Shown here one piece after another: positions 1-5,996 of a stretch of 8,106 nt of DNA. The position numbers and the translations under genes were made by a program. Numbering within the stretch: the stretch's first letter is position 1; each line of letters begins with the position of its first letter. The stretch is from positions 1 through 8,106 of the forward strand of contig DAHUZG010000331.1 in NCBI GenBank assembly GCA_027306715.1, in the 5' to 3' direction. This stretch comes from Acidimicrobiaceae bacterium. GTDB lineage: Bacteria; Actinomycetota; Acidimicrobiia; Acidimicrobiales; Bog-793. Below the pieces are notes generated by a model. It had not been told where the DNA came from, searched no databases, and saw only the letters and a list, made by a program, of their open reading frames with translations.

Positions 1-127
1 GACATCTGCGGTCGAGCTCAGCCTGGCGGTCCCGGCATCGGTCACGGTGGCGAGCGACCTCACCCAAGCCACGCTCTCGTCGCCGACGACGACGGAGTAC
101 CTCAGCTACCTCGTCGGAAACGGCTGA
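1..127 (+). CDS. 3' end of an unrecognised protein (partial)
   Basis: A reading frame open from base 2 runs to a TGA at 125-127 and encodes the last 41 residues of a protein that starts outside the window. The tail is rich in Ser, Thr, Ala and Val and ends in EYLSYLVGNG. No motif, signal or membrane segment can be assigned from so short a piece. An extracellular or cell-wall protein would fit the Ser/Thr-rich composition, but that is a guess. The gene converges on the galE-like gene, with a 77-base spacer containing a hairpin. The frame looks real because it is open throughout, codon use is GC-rich at third positions, and it stops just before a terminator-like structure. Confidence 0.5.
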   Translation, partial: TSAVELSLAVPASVTVASDLTQATLSSPTTTEYLSYLVGNG

Positions 128-160
128 TCCCAGCCATCTGATCGCGCCGACGGCCGGGCC

Positions 161-184
161 GAGAGCGGCGCCGGTGGCGCTCTC
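161..184. terminator. Hairpin between convergent genes, possible bidirectional terminator
   Basis: GAGAGC (161-166) pairs with GCTCTC (179-184). An inner GCC (170-172) pairs with GGC (176-178), leaving a GGT loop and a three-base left bulge. It lies 34 bases after the plus-strand stop and 20 bases beyond the galE-like stop, where both transcripts should end. There is no T-tract, which is common for actinobacterial terminators, so the call rests on structure and position only. Confidence 0.35.
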
Positions 185-212
185 AGGAGGCTCAGGAGGC
201 GCTCTCAGGAGG
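182..212. repeat. Three copies of CTCAGGAGG around the galE-like stop codon
   Basis: CTCAGGAGG occurs at 182-190, 191-199 and 204-212. The first two are directly adjacent; the third follows four bases later and contains the galE-like stop codon (205-207 on the minus strand). The copies are exact. This looks like local slippage or duplication and explains the low-complexity Ser/Ala C-terminus of that protein. No function is evident. Confidence 0.7.
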
Positions 213-1116
213 CGCTGGCCGAGCTGCTGGCGAGGAAGTCCTCCCAGGTCGCCCTGAGCCCGGCGTCGAGGTCGTAGCGGGGAGCAAAGCCAAGCTCCTG
301 GGACTTGTCGATGCGCACGATGACCGCCGGCATCTCCCCCGGCTTCGGCGCCACGTGCTCCTTGGCGATCGGGCGCCCGGTGACGGCGCAGACCCTGTCG
401 AAGAGCTCGATCACCGACAGCGAGTATCCGGCGCCGATGGTGAGGACGATCAGCTCGCCCGCCGGCTGCTCGAGGGCGCGGGCGAGGGCGGCGGTGGCGT
501 CGGTGACATAGAGGTAGTCGCGCACCTGGGTGCCGTCGCCGTAGATCGAGATCGTGCCGCCGCCGAGGGCGGCGCGCATCATCCGGGCGATGATGCTGTC
601 CTTGGCCTGCATGCCGACGCCGTAGACGTTGGTGAACCGCAGCGACACCGCGGCGAAGCCGTAGCTGGCTGCATAGGCGGAGAGCAGCATCTCGCCGGCG
701 GCCTTGGTCGCCCCGTAGGGGGTGAGCGGGTGAAGTGGCGTCGACTCGTCGATCGGTGTCCGGCCGACGTCACCGGCGACGGCATTCGTCGAGGCGAGCA
801 CGAAGCGGTTCACGCCGAGCTCACGGCAGCGCTCGAGCAGCAGCTCGGTCGCTGCGACGTTGGTGCGGTAGACGGAGTCGGGCTCGCTGACCGACTTCAG
901 CACCGAGGTGAGGGCAGCCAGATGGACGACGCCGTCGAGGTCCGCGGTCACCGCCCGCTCGACGACCTCCGGCTGGCGGAGGTCACCGGTGACGCACGGC
1001 GCGCTGCCGGGGAACGGGACGAGGTCGGCGACGGTGACCTCGTGGCCGGCCTCGGTCAGCTGGCGTACCAGGTTCCGGCCGATGAACCCGGAGCCGCCGG
1101 TCACGAGCACTCGCAC
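205..1116 (-). CDS. NAD-dependent nucleotide-sugar epimerase/dehydratase (GalE-like extended SDR)
   Basis: A 303-residue cytoplasmic enzyme of the extended short-chain dehydrogenase/reductase family, which uses bound NAD to epimerise or dehydrate NDP-sugars. The N-terminal Rossmann motif GGSGFIG is at residues 7-13, and Asp31 at the end of strand two suits NAD(H). The catalytic YxxxK is Tyr134/Lys138 (PYGATK), and the upstream Ser/Thr is at 109-110 in STNAVAG. Substrate-domain signatures RFTNVYG (160-166) and GDGTQVRDYLYVTD (193-206) follow. The usual length is 310-340, so it is slightly short but complete. The GTG start is favoured because GGGAGG (1124-1129) stands seven bases upstream. The substrate cannot be read from the sequence: UDP-glucose/galactose, UDP-GlcNAc or a dTDP-sugar are all possible. 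The polysaccharide genes across the window support a role in glycan precursor supply. The C-terminus (SSSASAS) is encoded by a small direct repeat. Confidence 0.9.
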   Translation of the reverse strand: MRVLVTGGSGFIGRNLVRQLTEAGHEVTVADLVPFPGSAPCVTGDLRQPEVVERAVTADLDGVVHLAALTSVLKSVSEPDSVYRTNVAATELLLERCRELGVNRFVLASTNAVAGDVGRTPIDESTPLHPLTPYGATKAAGEMLLSAYAASYGFAAVSLRFTNVYGVGMQAKDSIIARMMRAALGGGTISIYGDGTQVRDYLYVTDATAALARALEQPAGELIVLTIGAGYSLSVIELFDRVCAVTGRPIAKEHVAPKPGEMPAVIVRIDKSQELGFAPRYDLDAGLRATWEDFLASSSASAS

Positions 1117-1123
1117 GCCTCAT

Positions 1124-1129
1124 CCTCCC
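1124..1129 (-). promoter_or_regulatory. Ribosome binding site of the galE-like gene
   Basis: GGGAGG on the minus strand ends seven bases before the GTG at 1116. It decides the GTG start over the nearby out-of-frame ATG at 1123. It is one of the clearest Shine-Dalgarno sequences in the window, and its presence suggests independent translation rather than coupling to the distant upstream gene. Confidence 0.7.
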
Positions 1130-1156
1130 GCCGGCGCCTGCGGCGTCCGGAGCTCG

Positions 1157-1189
1157 AGCGGGCAGGAGCGGCGCTTGCCGCTGCCCGCT
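1157..1189 (-). terminator. Strong bulged hairpin after cmk-plsC, probable terminator
   Basis: AGCGGGC (1157-1163) pairs with GCCCGCT (1183-1189), and AGCGGC (1167-1172) pairs with GCCGCT (1177-1182). That gives 13 GC-rich pairs, a GCTT loop and one three-base bulge (1164-1166). It begins 85 bases beyond the cmk-plsC stop and lies 40 bases before the galE-like start. No T-tract follows on the minus strand, so intrinsic termination is uncertain; an attenuator or RNA-stabilising stem is also possible. Nothing else recognisable lies in the 158-base gap, and no clear promoter for the galE-like gene was found there. Confidence 0.45.
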
Positions 1190-1274
1190 GCCGTTCAGTG
1201 TCGTCGCGGTCGCGCCCGCCGGCGCCCCGACAAGGCGCGGCCTTTCCCCCCAGCCCTCTGGCCGGTCGCAGACC

Positions 1275-2774
1275 CTAGTCCTTGGAGCCGAGCTGCGCCC
1301 GGGCCTCGTCGAAGCACTGCTGCATCGCGCTCACGAGGGCTTCGGTCGTCGCCCGCAGCGCCGAGCGCGAGACGTGGCCGGCCCGCACCGACGTCTCAGC
1401 CAGCGCACGATCCCCTCGACCAGCTGTCCCGGCCCGCGCCGGAGGCCGGATCGGCTGGCCGATGACGATCGCCACCCGCGCCGGGCGTGGCAGGCGCGCT
1501 CCTCGCGGCATCGCCTGCTCGGTGCCCGCCAGCCCGACCGGGACGATCGGCACGCCGGCGCGAAGCGCCAGGTAGGCCGAGCCGTCACGGACCTCCACGA
1601 CGCGATCACCCGAGCGGCGCGTCCCCTCGGGGAAGACCACGAGCGGCTCGCCGCCGGCCAGGGCCGAGAGCGCTGTCGCCATCGCCTCCCGGTCGGCGGC
1701 GCCGCGCCGCACCGGGAAGGCGCCGAGCAGATCGGCGAGCCGGCCGAGCACGCGGATCTTCCAGACCTCGCTCTTGACGAGATAGCGAAGCCGGCGCCGC
1801 GTGACCCGGGCGACGATCATCCAGTCGAGGTTGGAGCGGTGGACCGGTGCGAGGATGTAGGGACCGGAGACCGGCAGCCGCTCGGCCCCGATCAGCGGCC
1901 CGGGGTAGGCGAGGTTGCCGAGACCGACGACCACGAACCGGCAAGCGGCATAGAAGCGCAGCTCCCACGGGTTGATCGGGCGGCCGGCGACGAGGCCGGC
2001 GACAGTCCGGGCCACCGGCGGTGCCGTCGACGAGGGGGTCGCCGGTCCGACTGCGTCCGACCGGCCGGCTCGCTGCTCGCCGAGCCGGCGCAGGCGATCG
2101 ACGAGCTCCTCGACGACCGCCTCGACCGGGCGGCCGGTCGAGTCGACGATGATCGCTCCGGGAGCGACGGCGAGCGGCGAGACGGCGCGCGAGGAGTCGA
2201 TCGTGTCCCGGCGACGCATCGCCGCCTCGACCTCGGTGGCCCCGTCCCTGCGCTCGCCGGCCCGCCGCTGGGCGCGCTCGGCGACGCTGGCGGTGAGGTA
2301 GACCTTCAGATCAGCCTCGGGGGCGACGACGGCTCCGATGTCGCGGCCTTCGACGACAGCGCCGTCGTGGCGGGCGATCCACTCCTGCTGGCGCCGGACA
2401 AGCGCGGAGCGCACCGCGGGGATCGCCGCCACCGCCGAGACTGCGGCGTCGACAGCCGGGCCTCGGATGGCGGCGGTGACGTCCTCGTCGTCGACGAGCA
2501 CCCGCTCGGGGTCATCGAGGTCGAGCTCGATCTTGTCGGCGATCCCCGTCACGGCTTCGGGGTCCTCGGGCGAGACGCCGCGCTCGAGCGCCCGTAGCGT
2601 GACGGCGCGGTACATCGCCCCGGTGTCGAGCCGGGCGATCCCGAGCCGGTCGGCGAGGAGGCGGGCGACAGTCGACTTGCCGGAGCCGCCCGGGCCGTCG
2701 ATCGCCACGAGCGGGCGGCGCGAGGGCGGGGCACCCGGAGCCGGGATGGCGCCGTGACAGGTCACGCCGGTCAC
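1275..2774 (-). CDS. cmk: Fused cytidylate kinase / 1-acylglycerol-3-phosphate acyltransferase
   Basis: One 499-residue frame joins two enzymes. Residues about 21-228 are cytidylate kinase, which phosphorylates CMP/dCMP from ATP: P-loop GPGGSGKST (27-35), DTGAMYR (50-56), EGRDIG (142-147) and RRDTIDSSR (188-196). A Pro/Ser/Ala-rich linker (about 231-262) follows. Residues about 265-470 are a PlsC-type lysophosphatidate acyltransferase, which makes phosphatidate at the inner membrane face: the HX4D motif HRSNLD (312-317), FPEGTR (381-386) and VPIVPVG (408-414). Both active sites look intact. The GTG start adds about 20 residues before the conserved LVAIDG strand and has no good Shine-Dalgarno, so the true start may be a few codons downstream (Val4). 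It lies 115 bases after aroA in the same direction. Cmk and PlsC genes are neighbours in many Gram-positives; the fusion may couple CTP-linked nucleotide supply to phospholipid synthesis, but that is inference. Confidence 0.93.
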   Translation of the reverse strand: MTGVTCHGAIPAPGAPPSRRPLVAIDGPGGSGKSTVARLLADRLGIARLDTGAMYRAVTLRALERGVSPEDPEAVTGIADKIELDLDDPERVLVDDEDVTAAIRGPAVDAAVSAVAAIPAVRSALVRRQQEWIARHDGAVVEGRDIGAVVAPEADLKVYLTASVAERAQRRAGERRDGATEVEAAMRRRDTIDSSRAVSPLAVAPGAIIVDSTGRPVEAVVEELVDRLRRLGEQRAGRSDAVGPATPSSTAPPVARTVAGLVAGRPINPWELRFYAACRFVVVGLGNLAYPGPLIGAERLPVSGPYILAPVHRSNLDWMIVARVTRRRLRYLVKSEVWKIRVLGRLADLLGAFPVRRGAADREAMATALSALAGGEPLVVFPEGTRRSGDRVVEVRDGSAYLALRAGVPIVPVGLAGTEQAMPRGARLPRPARVAIVIGQPIRPPARAGTAGRGDRALAETSVRAGHVSRSALRATTEALVSAMQQCFDEARAQLGSKD

Positions 2775-2854
2775 CGCGCCCCGCGCCCCCGCCGCGCCCG
2801 GATCCCTCGGCCAGGCAAGAGCACCCCCCAGCCGCTGCGGCGCTGCGGCGCGCC

Positions 2855-2869
2855 ACGCCTTCGGGGCGT
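2855..2869 (-). other. Small hairpin in the aroA to cmk-plsC gap
   Basis: ACGCC (2855-2859) pairs with GGCGT (2865-2869) around a five-base loop, starting about 20 bases after the aroA stop. Next to it, GCTGCGGC is repeated in tandem at 2834-2841 and 2842-2849. It may weaken or process the transcript between the aromatic genes and cmk-plsC, but five pairs without a T-tract is weak support. The rest of the 115-base gap shows no promoter I can recognise. Confidence 0.2.
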
Positions 2870-2889
2870 CGCCGGTCGTGGTCTCGGGC

Positions 2890-4239
2890 TCACGTCGCCG
2901 CGCCGGCCGGCGCCGTGGCGCCGCCGAGCTGCTCGATCACCGACGCGAAGCCGGGCCAGCTGGTGTCGACGGCGGCGAAGCCCGAGACCGTGACGGCATC
3001 GCCCTCGGTGCCGGCAAGGGCGGCGACCGCCAGCGACATCGCCACCCGGTGATCGCCGTGGGAGACGACGGCTCTCAAGCGGCGCAGGGCGCCGCTGCGG
3101 GCGGGCTCGAGGGCCCCGGCGCCGGCCCCGTGGACGACGAGGCCGTCGGGACGCTCCTCGAGGCTCACACCGAGCTTGCCGAGCTCGCTCGCCATGGTGG
3201 CGATGCGGTCGCTCTCCTTGGCCCGAAGCTCGGCTGCGCCGGAGAAGACCGTCGTCCCCTCCGCGAGCGCAGCGGCGACGGCGAGCACGGGGATCTCGTC
3301 GATCACGCCGGGCACCTCCGTGCCGCCGACCTCGGTGCCTCGAAGGGGTCGGTGGCGGGCGCGGACGTCGGCGGTCGTCGGCGAGCGCGGCACGATCTCG
3401 AGGTCGGCGCCCATCCGATCGAGCACGGCCAAGAAACCCGCCCGGCCGGGCCCGACATAGACGTTCTCGACGGTGACGTCGCTCCCGGGGACGACACAGC
3501 CGGCGACGAGGAGGAACGCCGCCTGGGAGGGGTCGCCGGGGACGTCGAGCTCGAAGGGCCGCAGGCTGCCGGCGCGCACCCTGACGGCGTAGCCGTCGGG
3601 GCTCTCCTCTGTCGTCAGCTCGGCCCCGGCGAGGGCGAGCAGCTCCTCGCTGTGGCGGCGGGTGGCGAGCGCCTCGTAGACCACCGTCTCGCCGGCGGCG
3701 GCGAGGCCGGCGAGCAGGATAGCCCCCTTCACCTGAGCGCTCGCCGCCTGCGGGCGATGCTCGCGACCGATGAGCCCCCCGCCACGCACGGCCAGTGGAG
3801 CCAGGCGCCCGCCCTCGCGCCCGTCGATGGCCGCCCCCATCGCCCACAACGGGTCGACGACGCGCAGCATCGGCCGGCGGCGCAGCGACTCGTCACCGTA
3901 GAGCACGCTCAAGAACGGCAGGCTCGCCGCCAGCCCGGCGAGAAGGCGCATCGCTGTGCCGGAGTTGCCGAGATCGATCGGCTCGTCGGCCTCGCGCAGG
4001 CGGCTGCGGCCGCCCTCGATCGCGTCGCCCTCGAGCCCCGCCCCGAGCAGGGCGACAGCTGCCCGGGTGCGGGCGACGTCCTCGCCGGTCGACAGCCCGC
4101 GCACGACCGAGCGGCCCTCGGCGAGGGCCGCGAGCAACAGCGCCCGGTGCGAGATCGACTTGTCGCCGGGGACCCGCACCTGGCCACGAAGTGCCCTGCC
4201 GCCCGAGAAGGTCGTCTCGCCGCGCTCGAGCAGCGTCAC
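2890..4239 (-). CDS. aroA: 3-phosphoshikimate 1-carboxyvinyltransferase (EPSP synthase)
   Basis: A cytoplasmic enzyme of the shikimate pathway that transfers the enolpyruvyl group of PEP to shikimate 3-phosphate. The 449-residue length fits the family. Visible signatures: PGDKSISHR (24-32, catalytic Lys27), LGNSGTAMR (90-98), YGDESLRRRPM (114-124), SAQVK (167-171), RRHSE (194-198), the acidic catalytic Asp314 in VIDEIP, KESDRI (341-346) and GDHR (395-398). GDKS, SAQxK and RxHxE resemble the so-called class II enzymes, yet the fourth class II motif NxTR reads GPGR (263-266). The PEP-site loop keeps Gly rather than the Ala of glyphosate-tolerant CP4, so tolerance is not predicted. The GTG start has GAGG eight bases upstream. 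It follows tyrA after 40 bases, consistent with one transcript. No frameshift or missing catalytic residue was seen. Confidence 0.96.
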   Translation of the reverse strand: MTLLERGETTFSGGRALRGQVRVPGDKSISHRALLLAALAEGRSVVRGLSTGEDVARTRAAVALLGAGLEGDAIEGGRSRLREADEPIDLGNSGTAMRLLAGLAASLPFLSVLYGDESLRRRPMLRVVDPLWAMGAAIDGREGGRLAPLAVRGGGLIGREHRPQAASAQVKGAILLAGLAAAGETVVYEALATRRHSEELLALAGAELTTEESPDGYAVRVRAGSLRPFELDVPGDPSQAAFLLVAGCVVPGSDVTVENVYVGPGRAGFLAVLDRMGADLEIVPRSPTTADVRARHRPLRGTEVGGTEVPGVIDEIPVLAVAAALAEGTTVFSGAAELRAKESDRIATMASELGKLGVSLEERPDGLVVHGAGAGALEPARSGALRRLRAVVSHGDHRVAMSLAVAALAGTEGDAVTVSGFAAVDTSWPGFASVIEQLGGATAPAGAAT

Positions 4240-4279
4240 CGCCGGCGCCTCGTCGCACGGCGTGCCGCCGCCGGGCGCC

Positions 4280-5353
4280 TCACTGCAGGCGCCTCACCGA
4301 AGGCCGGTAGCCGTGCTCGACGAGGGCGGCACGGGCCTTGTCGGCGTCGCCGGCACCGATGGCCAGCACGAGCACGCCCTGCTCGCCCTCGGCGGAGTGT
4401 GCGATCTCGAGGTCGGCGACGTTGACGCCGAGCCCGCCGAGCAGCGTCGTCACCTCCGCGAGCACACCGGCGCGGTCCGAGACCGGCACCCGCAGCTCGG
4501 CGAGCTGGCCGGGCGCGGCTACCCGCGGCGGGAGGTTGACCCGTGCGTCGCGGGCGCGCTCCAGCAGCTCCTCGAGGCGGCGCCACTCCCCCCCCGCCAC
4601 CATCGCCCGCGCCTCGCCGATCCGGCGCTGCAGCTCGTCGAGCACCGGGAGCACTGCCGAGGCGTTGTCCCTGAAGACGTCGGGCCAGATCGTCGGGCTC
4701 CCGGCTGCGATCCGGGTCATGTCGCGGAACCCGCCGGCCGCGAGACGGAGGAGCGCCCCCTCTTCGAGCGAGGCGTCAGCGGCAAGTGCCATCAGAGTCG
4801 CCGCGGTGAGGTGCGGGACGTGGCTGACGACGGCCACGAGAGCGTCGTGGCGGTCCGGCTCGAGGGCGACGACGTCGGCACCGAGGCTCGTGACGATCGA
4901 GCGCAGCAGCGCGTAGGCACCCTGGTCGGTCCCGGCCGTCGGGGTGAGCACCCACGTCGCACCGGCGAAGAGATCGGCGTCGGCGCCGTCTGGTCCCTCC
5001 TGCTCCGAGCCGGCCATCGGGTGGCCCCCGACGAAGCGGCGGTGGGCGACGGCGGTCACGATCGGGCCCTTCACGCCCCCGACGTCGCTCACGACGAGGT
5101 CCGGTCCGCCGTGCTCGAGGAGATCGAGCGCCACCTCGGCGATCGCCGAGACCGGGGTGGCGACGAAAGCCACCTCGGTGTCGATGTCGCGCCCGAGGGC
5201 GTCGGCGGCGCCGAGCTCGACGGCGCGCCGGGCACGGGACTGGTCGCGGTCCTCGGCGGTGACGTGCCACCCGCCGGCGCGAAGCGCCATCCCGAGCGAA
5301 GAGCCGACGAGTCCGAGACCGACGACCTGGGCGCGTCTCGAGTCGCTGGCCAA
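4280..5353 (-). CDS. tyrA: Prephenate dehydrogenase with C-terminal ACT domain
   Basis: Oxidatively decarboxylates prephenate to 4-hydroxyphenylpyruvate with NAD, the committed step to tyrosine. The 357-residue protein begins with a Rossmann motif GLGLVG (12-17), then SDVGGVK (89-95), HPMAGSE with the likely catalytic His (111-117), SHVPHL (177-182) and the substrate-binding GFRDMTRIA (208-216). Residues about 285-357 form an ACT domain (RVPVSDRAGVLAEV onward), which usually binds the end-product amino acid, so feedback inhibition by tyrosine is likely. The start chosen is TTG at 5353, only five bases after the aroH stop; no ATG or GTG fits between there and the NAD motif, and no clear Shine-Dalgarno is present. 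Translation is therefore probably coupled to aroH. The frame stays open upstream through aroH, but that extension is antisense-like arginine-rich filler. Arogenate as substrate cannot be excluded. Confidence 0.94.
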   Translation of the reverse strand: MASDSRRAQVVGLGLVGSSLGMALRAGGWHVTAEDRDQSRARRAVELGAADALGRDIDTEVAFVATPVSAIAEVALDLLEHGGPDLVVSDVGGVKGPIVTAVAHRRFVGGHPMAGSEQEGPDGADADLFAGATWVLTPTAGTDQGAYALLRSIVTSLGADVVALEPDRHDALVAVVSHVPHLTAATLMALAADASLEEGALLRLAAGGFRDMTRIAAGSPTIWPDVFRDNASAVLPVLDELQRRIGEARAMVAGGEWRRLEELLERARDARVNLPPRVAAPGQLAELRVPVSDRAGVLAEVTTLLGGLGVNVADLEIAHSAEGEQGVLVLAIGAGDADKARAALVEHGYRPSVRRLQ

Positions 5354-5358
5354 GGCGG

Positions 5359-5727
5359 CTATCTGGCGAGATCCGGCCGCAGCCCGACGGCGCCCTCGAG
5401 GTACACGTGGGCGATCTCGTCTCGGCTGCGGTCGGTGTAGACGTGGGCGAGCACCCGGACACATCGCGGCGGGCTGCCCGGCACCGCCATCTCGCGCGCC
5501 CCGAGCAGGGCCACGTCCTCGAGGCCGACGGCCCGGGCAGCTGTCGCCGGGAAGGCGGCGGTGACGTCGTCGCTGGCGGTGAAGATCATCGAGATCACGT
5601 CGTCGGGACTGAGCCCGTTCCGGGCGAGCATCTCGGACACGAGCGCCTGGACGCGCTTGTAGACCTGCTCGACGCTGTCCTCGTCGAGCGTGGTGGCGCC
5701 GCGCACGGCCCTGACGACAGCTTCCAT
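5359..5727 (-). CDS. aroH: Chorismate mutase, AroH type
   Basis: Rearranges chorismate to prephenate. The 122-residue protein matches the trimeric AroH fold of Bacillus subtilis (127 residues), not the helical AroQ type. Active-site equivalents are present: Arg9 in VRGATT (Bs Arg7), Arg65 in FPATAAR (Bs Arg63), Glu79 in REM (Bs Glu78), Arg91 in CVRV (Bs Arg90) and Tyr109 in HVYLEGAV (Bs Tyr108). By recalled alignment, Bs Lys60 is Thr and Bs Cys75 is Gly here. The ATG at 5727 gives the expected N-terminus. The frame is open further upstream but encodes low-complexity filler. The start lacks a Shine-Dalgarno, while TAGGCT lies eight bases upstream, which points to a leaderless mRNA. It is the first gene of the aromatic block, directly before tyrA, so product and next enzyme are co-expressed. 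Confidence 0.94.
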   Translation of the reverse strand: MEAVVRAVRGATTLDEDSVEQVYKRVQALVSEMLARNGLSPDDVISMIFTASDDVTAAFPATAARAVGLEDVALLGAREMAVPGSPPRCVRVLAHVYTDRSRDEIAHVYLEGAVGLRPDLAR

Positions 5728-5735
5728 GCCGGCGC

Positions 5736-5741
5736 AGCCTA
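5736..5741 (-). promoter_or_regulatory. Putative -10 box of the aroH operon (leaderless start)
   Basis: TAGGCT on the minus strand ends eight bases before the aroH ATG, placing a transcription start at or next to the A of ATG. TAGGCT is a typical actinobacterial -10 sequence. No recognisable TTGACA-like -35 stands 16-18 bases upstream. The absence of a Shine-Dalgarno before aroH agrees with leaderless translation. Confidence 0.4.
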
Positions 5742-5780
5742 ATGGGGGCCCGGGTCGGCTCGCCCGAGGTCGCCGGCAAC

Positions 5781-5798
5781 GGGGATCTGCTGATCCCC
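5781..5798. repeat. Inverted repeat 1 upstream of aroH
   Basis: GGGGATC (5781-5787) and GATCCCC (5792-5798) are perfect 7-base arms around TGCT. The centre lies about 62 bases upstream of the aroH ATG. If transcribed on the minus strand it forms a stable stem-loop with an AGCA loop. If transcription starts at the ATG it is DNA only and would be an operator-like site. Confidence 0.6.
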
Positions 5799-5805
5799 AG
5801 CCGCA

Positions 5806-5821
5806 CGCCGCAGCTGCGGCG
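5806..5821. repeat. Inverted repeat 2 upstream of aroH: 16-base perfect palindrome
   Basis: CGCCGCAGCTGCGGCG is a perfect 16-base palindrome without spacer, seven bases beyond inverted repeat 1. A loopless palindrome suits binding by a dimeric protein better than an RNA hairpin. GC-rich DNA produces shorter palindromes by chance, so length and clustering are the support. Confidence 0.6.
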
Positions 5822-5832
5822 GCCGGGACAGA

Positions 5833-5844
5833 AGACCGCGGTCT
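5833..5844. repeat. Inverted repeat 3 upstream of aroH: 12-base perfect palindrome
   Basis: AGACCGCGGTCT is a perfect 12-base palindrome, 11 bases beyond inverted repeat 2. It is the third dyad in 64 bases. Its sequence differs from the other two, so the three are not copies of one operator. Confidence 0.5.
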
Positions 5845-5891
5845 CTCTGAGGCGCTGCCGACTCGATCGCAGCCGGCACGAGGGCGCGACG

Positions 5892-5910
5892 ACATTTGCA
5901 CGTCAGATGT
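5892..5910. promoter_or_regulatory. Imperfect operator-like dyad
   Basis: ACATTTG (5892-5898) and CAGATGT (5904-5910) are inverted arms matching at six of seven positions around a five-base centre CACGT. The 19-base size and AT-richer arms in a non-coding region resemble sites for dimeric helix-turn-helix repressors. No regulator gene is present in the window, so the assignment is tentative. Confidence 0.25.
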
Positions 5911-5954
5911 GATCATCCTTGGCGCTTCGGCCATGCGGTGCCCCGCTCGCCGGC

Positions 5955-5996
5955 GTCATCTCGCGGACCCGAGGTCGGCACGAGCCCGAAGATGAC
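5955..5996. repeat. Inverted repeat with long spacer
   Basis: GTCATCT (5955-5961) and AGATGAC (5990-5996) are perfect 7-base arms separated by 28 bases. The spacer can form a small GACC/GGTC stem (5966-5969 with 5973-5976). It could be part of a structured transcript or chance; no known RNA family was recognised. Confidence 0.3.

Noticed and set aside
355..1278. Long plus-strand ORF of 307 codons
   Set aside because: Antisense shadow of the galE-like gene; glycine/arginine/valine-rich, with no family motif, while the minus-strand frame carries full epimerase signatures.
1374..2597. 407-codon plus-strand ORF
   Set aside because: Antisense to the Cmk-PlsC fusion, with low-complexity Asp/Arg/Gly composition and no motifs.
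2771..3847. 358-codon minus-strand ORF
   Set aside because: Overlaps aroA in another frame and is arginine-dominated, whereas the aroA frame has all catalytic residues.
2878..4425. 515-codon plus-strand ORF
   Set aside because: Antisense to aroA; typical of high-GC DNA where the opposite strand lacks stops.
3956..5440. 494-codon plus-strand ORF
   Set aside because: Antisense to aroA, tyrA and aroH, with no recognisable domain.
5354..5806. N-terminal extension of tyrA to 508 residues
   Set aside because: The added part overlaps aroH in another frame and is arginine-rich filler; the NAD motif should sit near the N-terminus, as it does with the TTG start.
5728..5934. N-terminal extension of aroH to 191 residues
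   Set aside because: AroH proteins begin just before the RGATT motif; the extension is alanine/serine/arginine-rich and crosses the inverted repeats.
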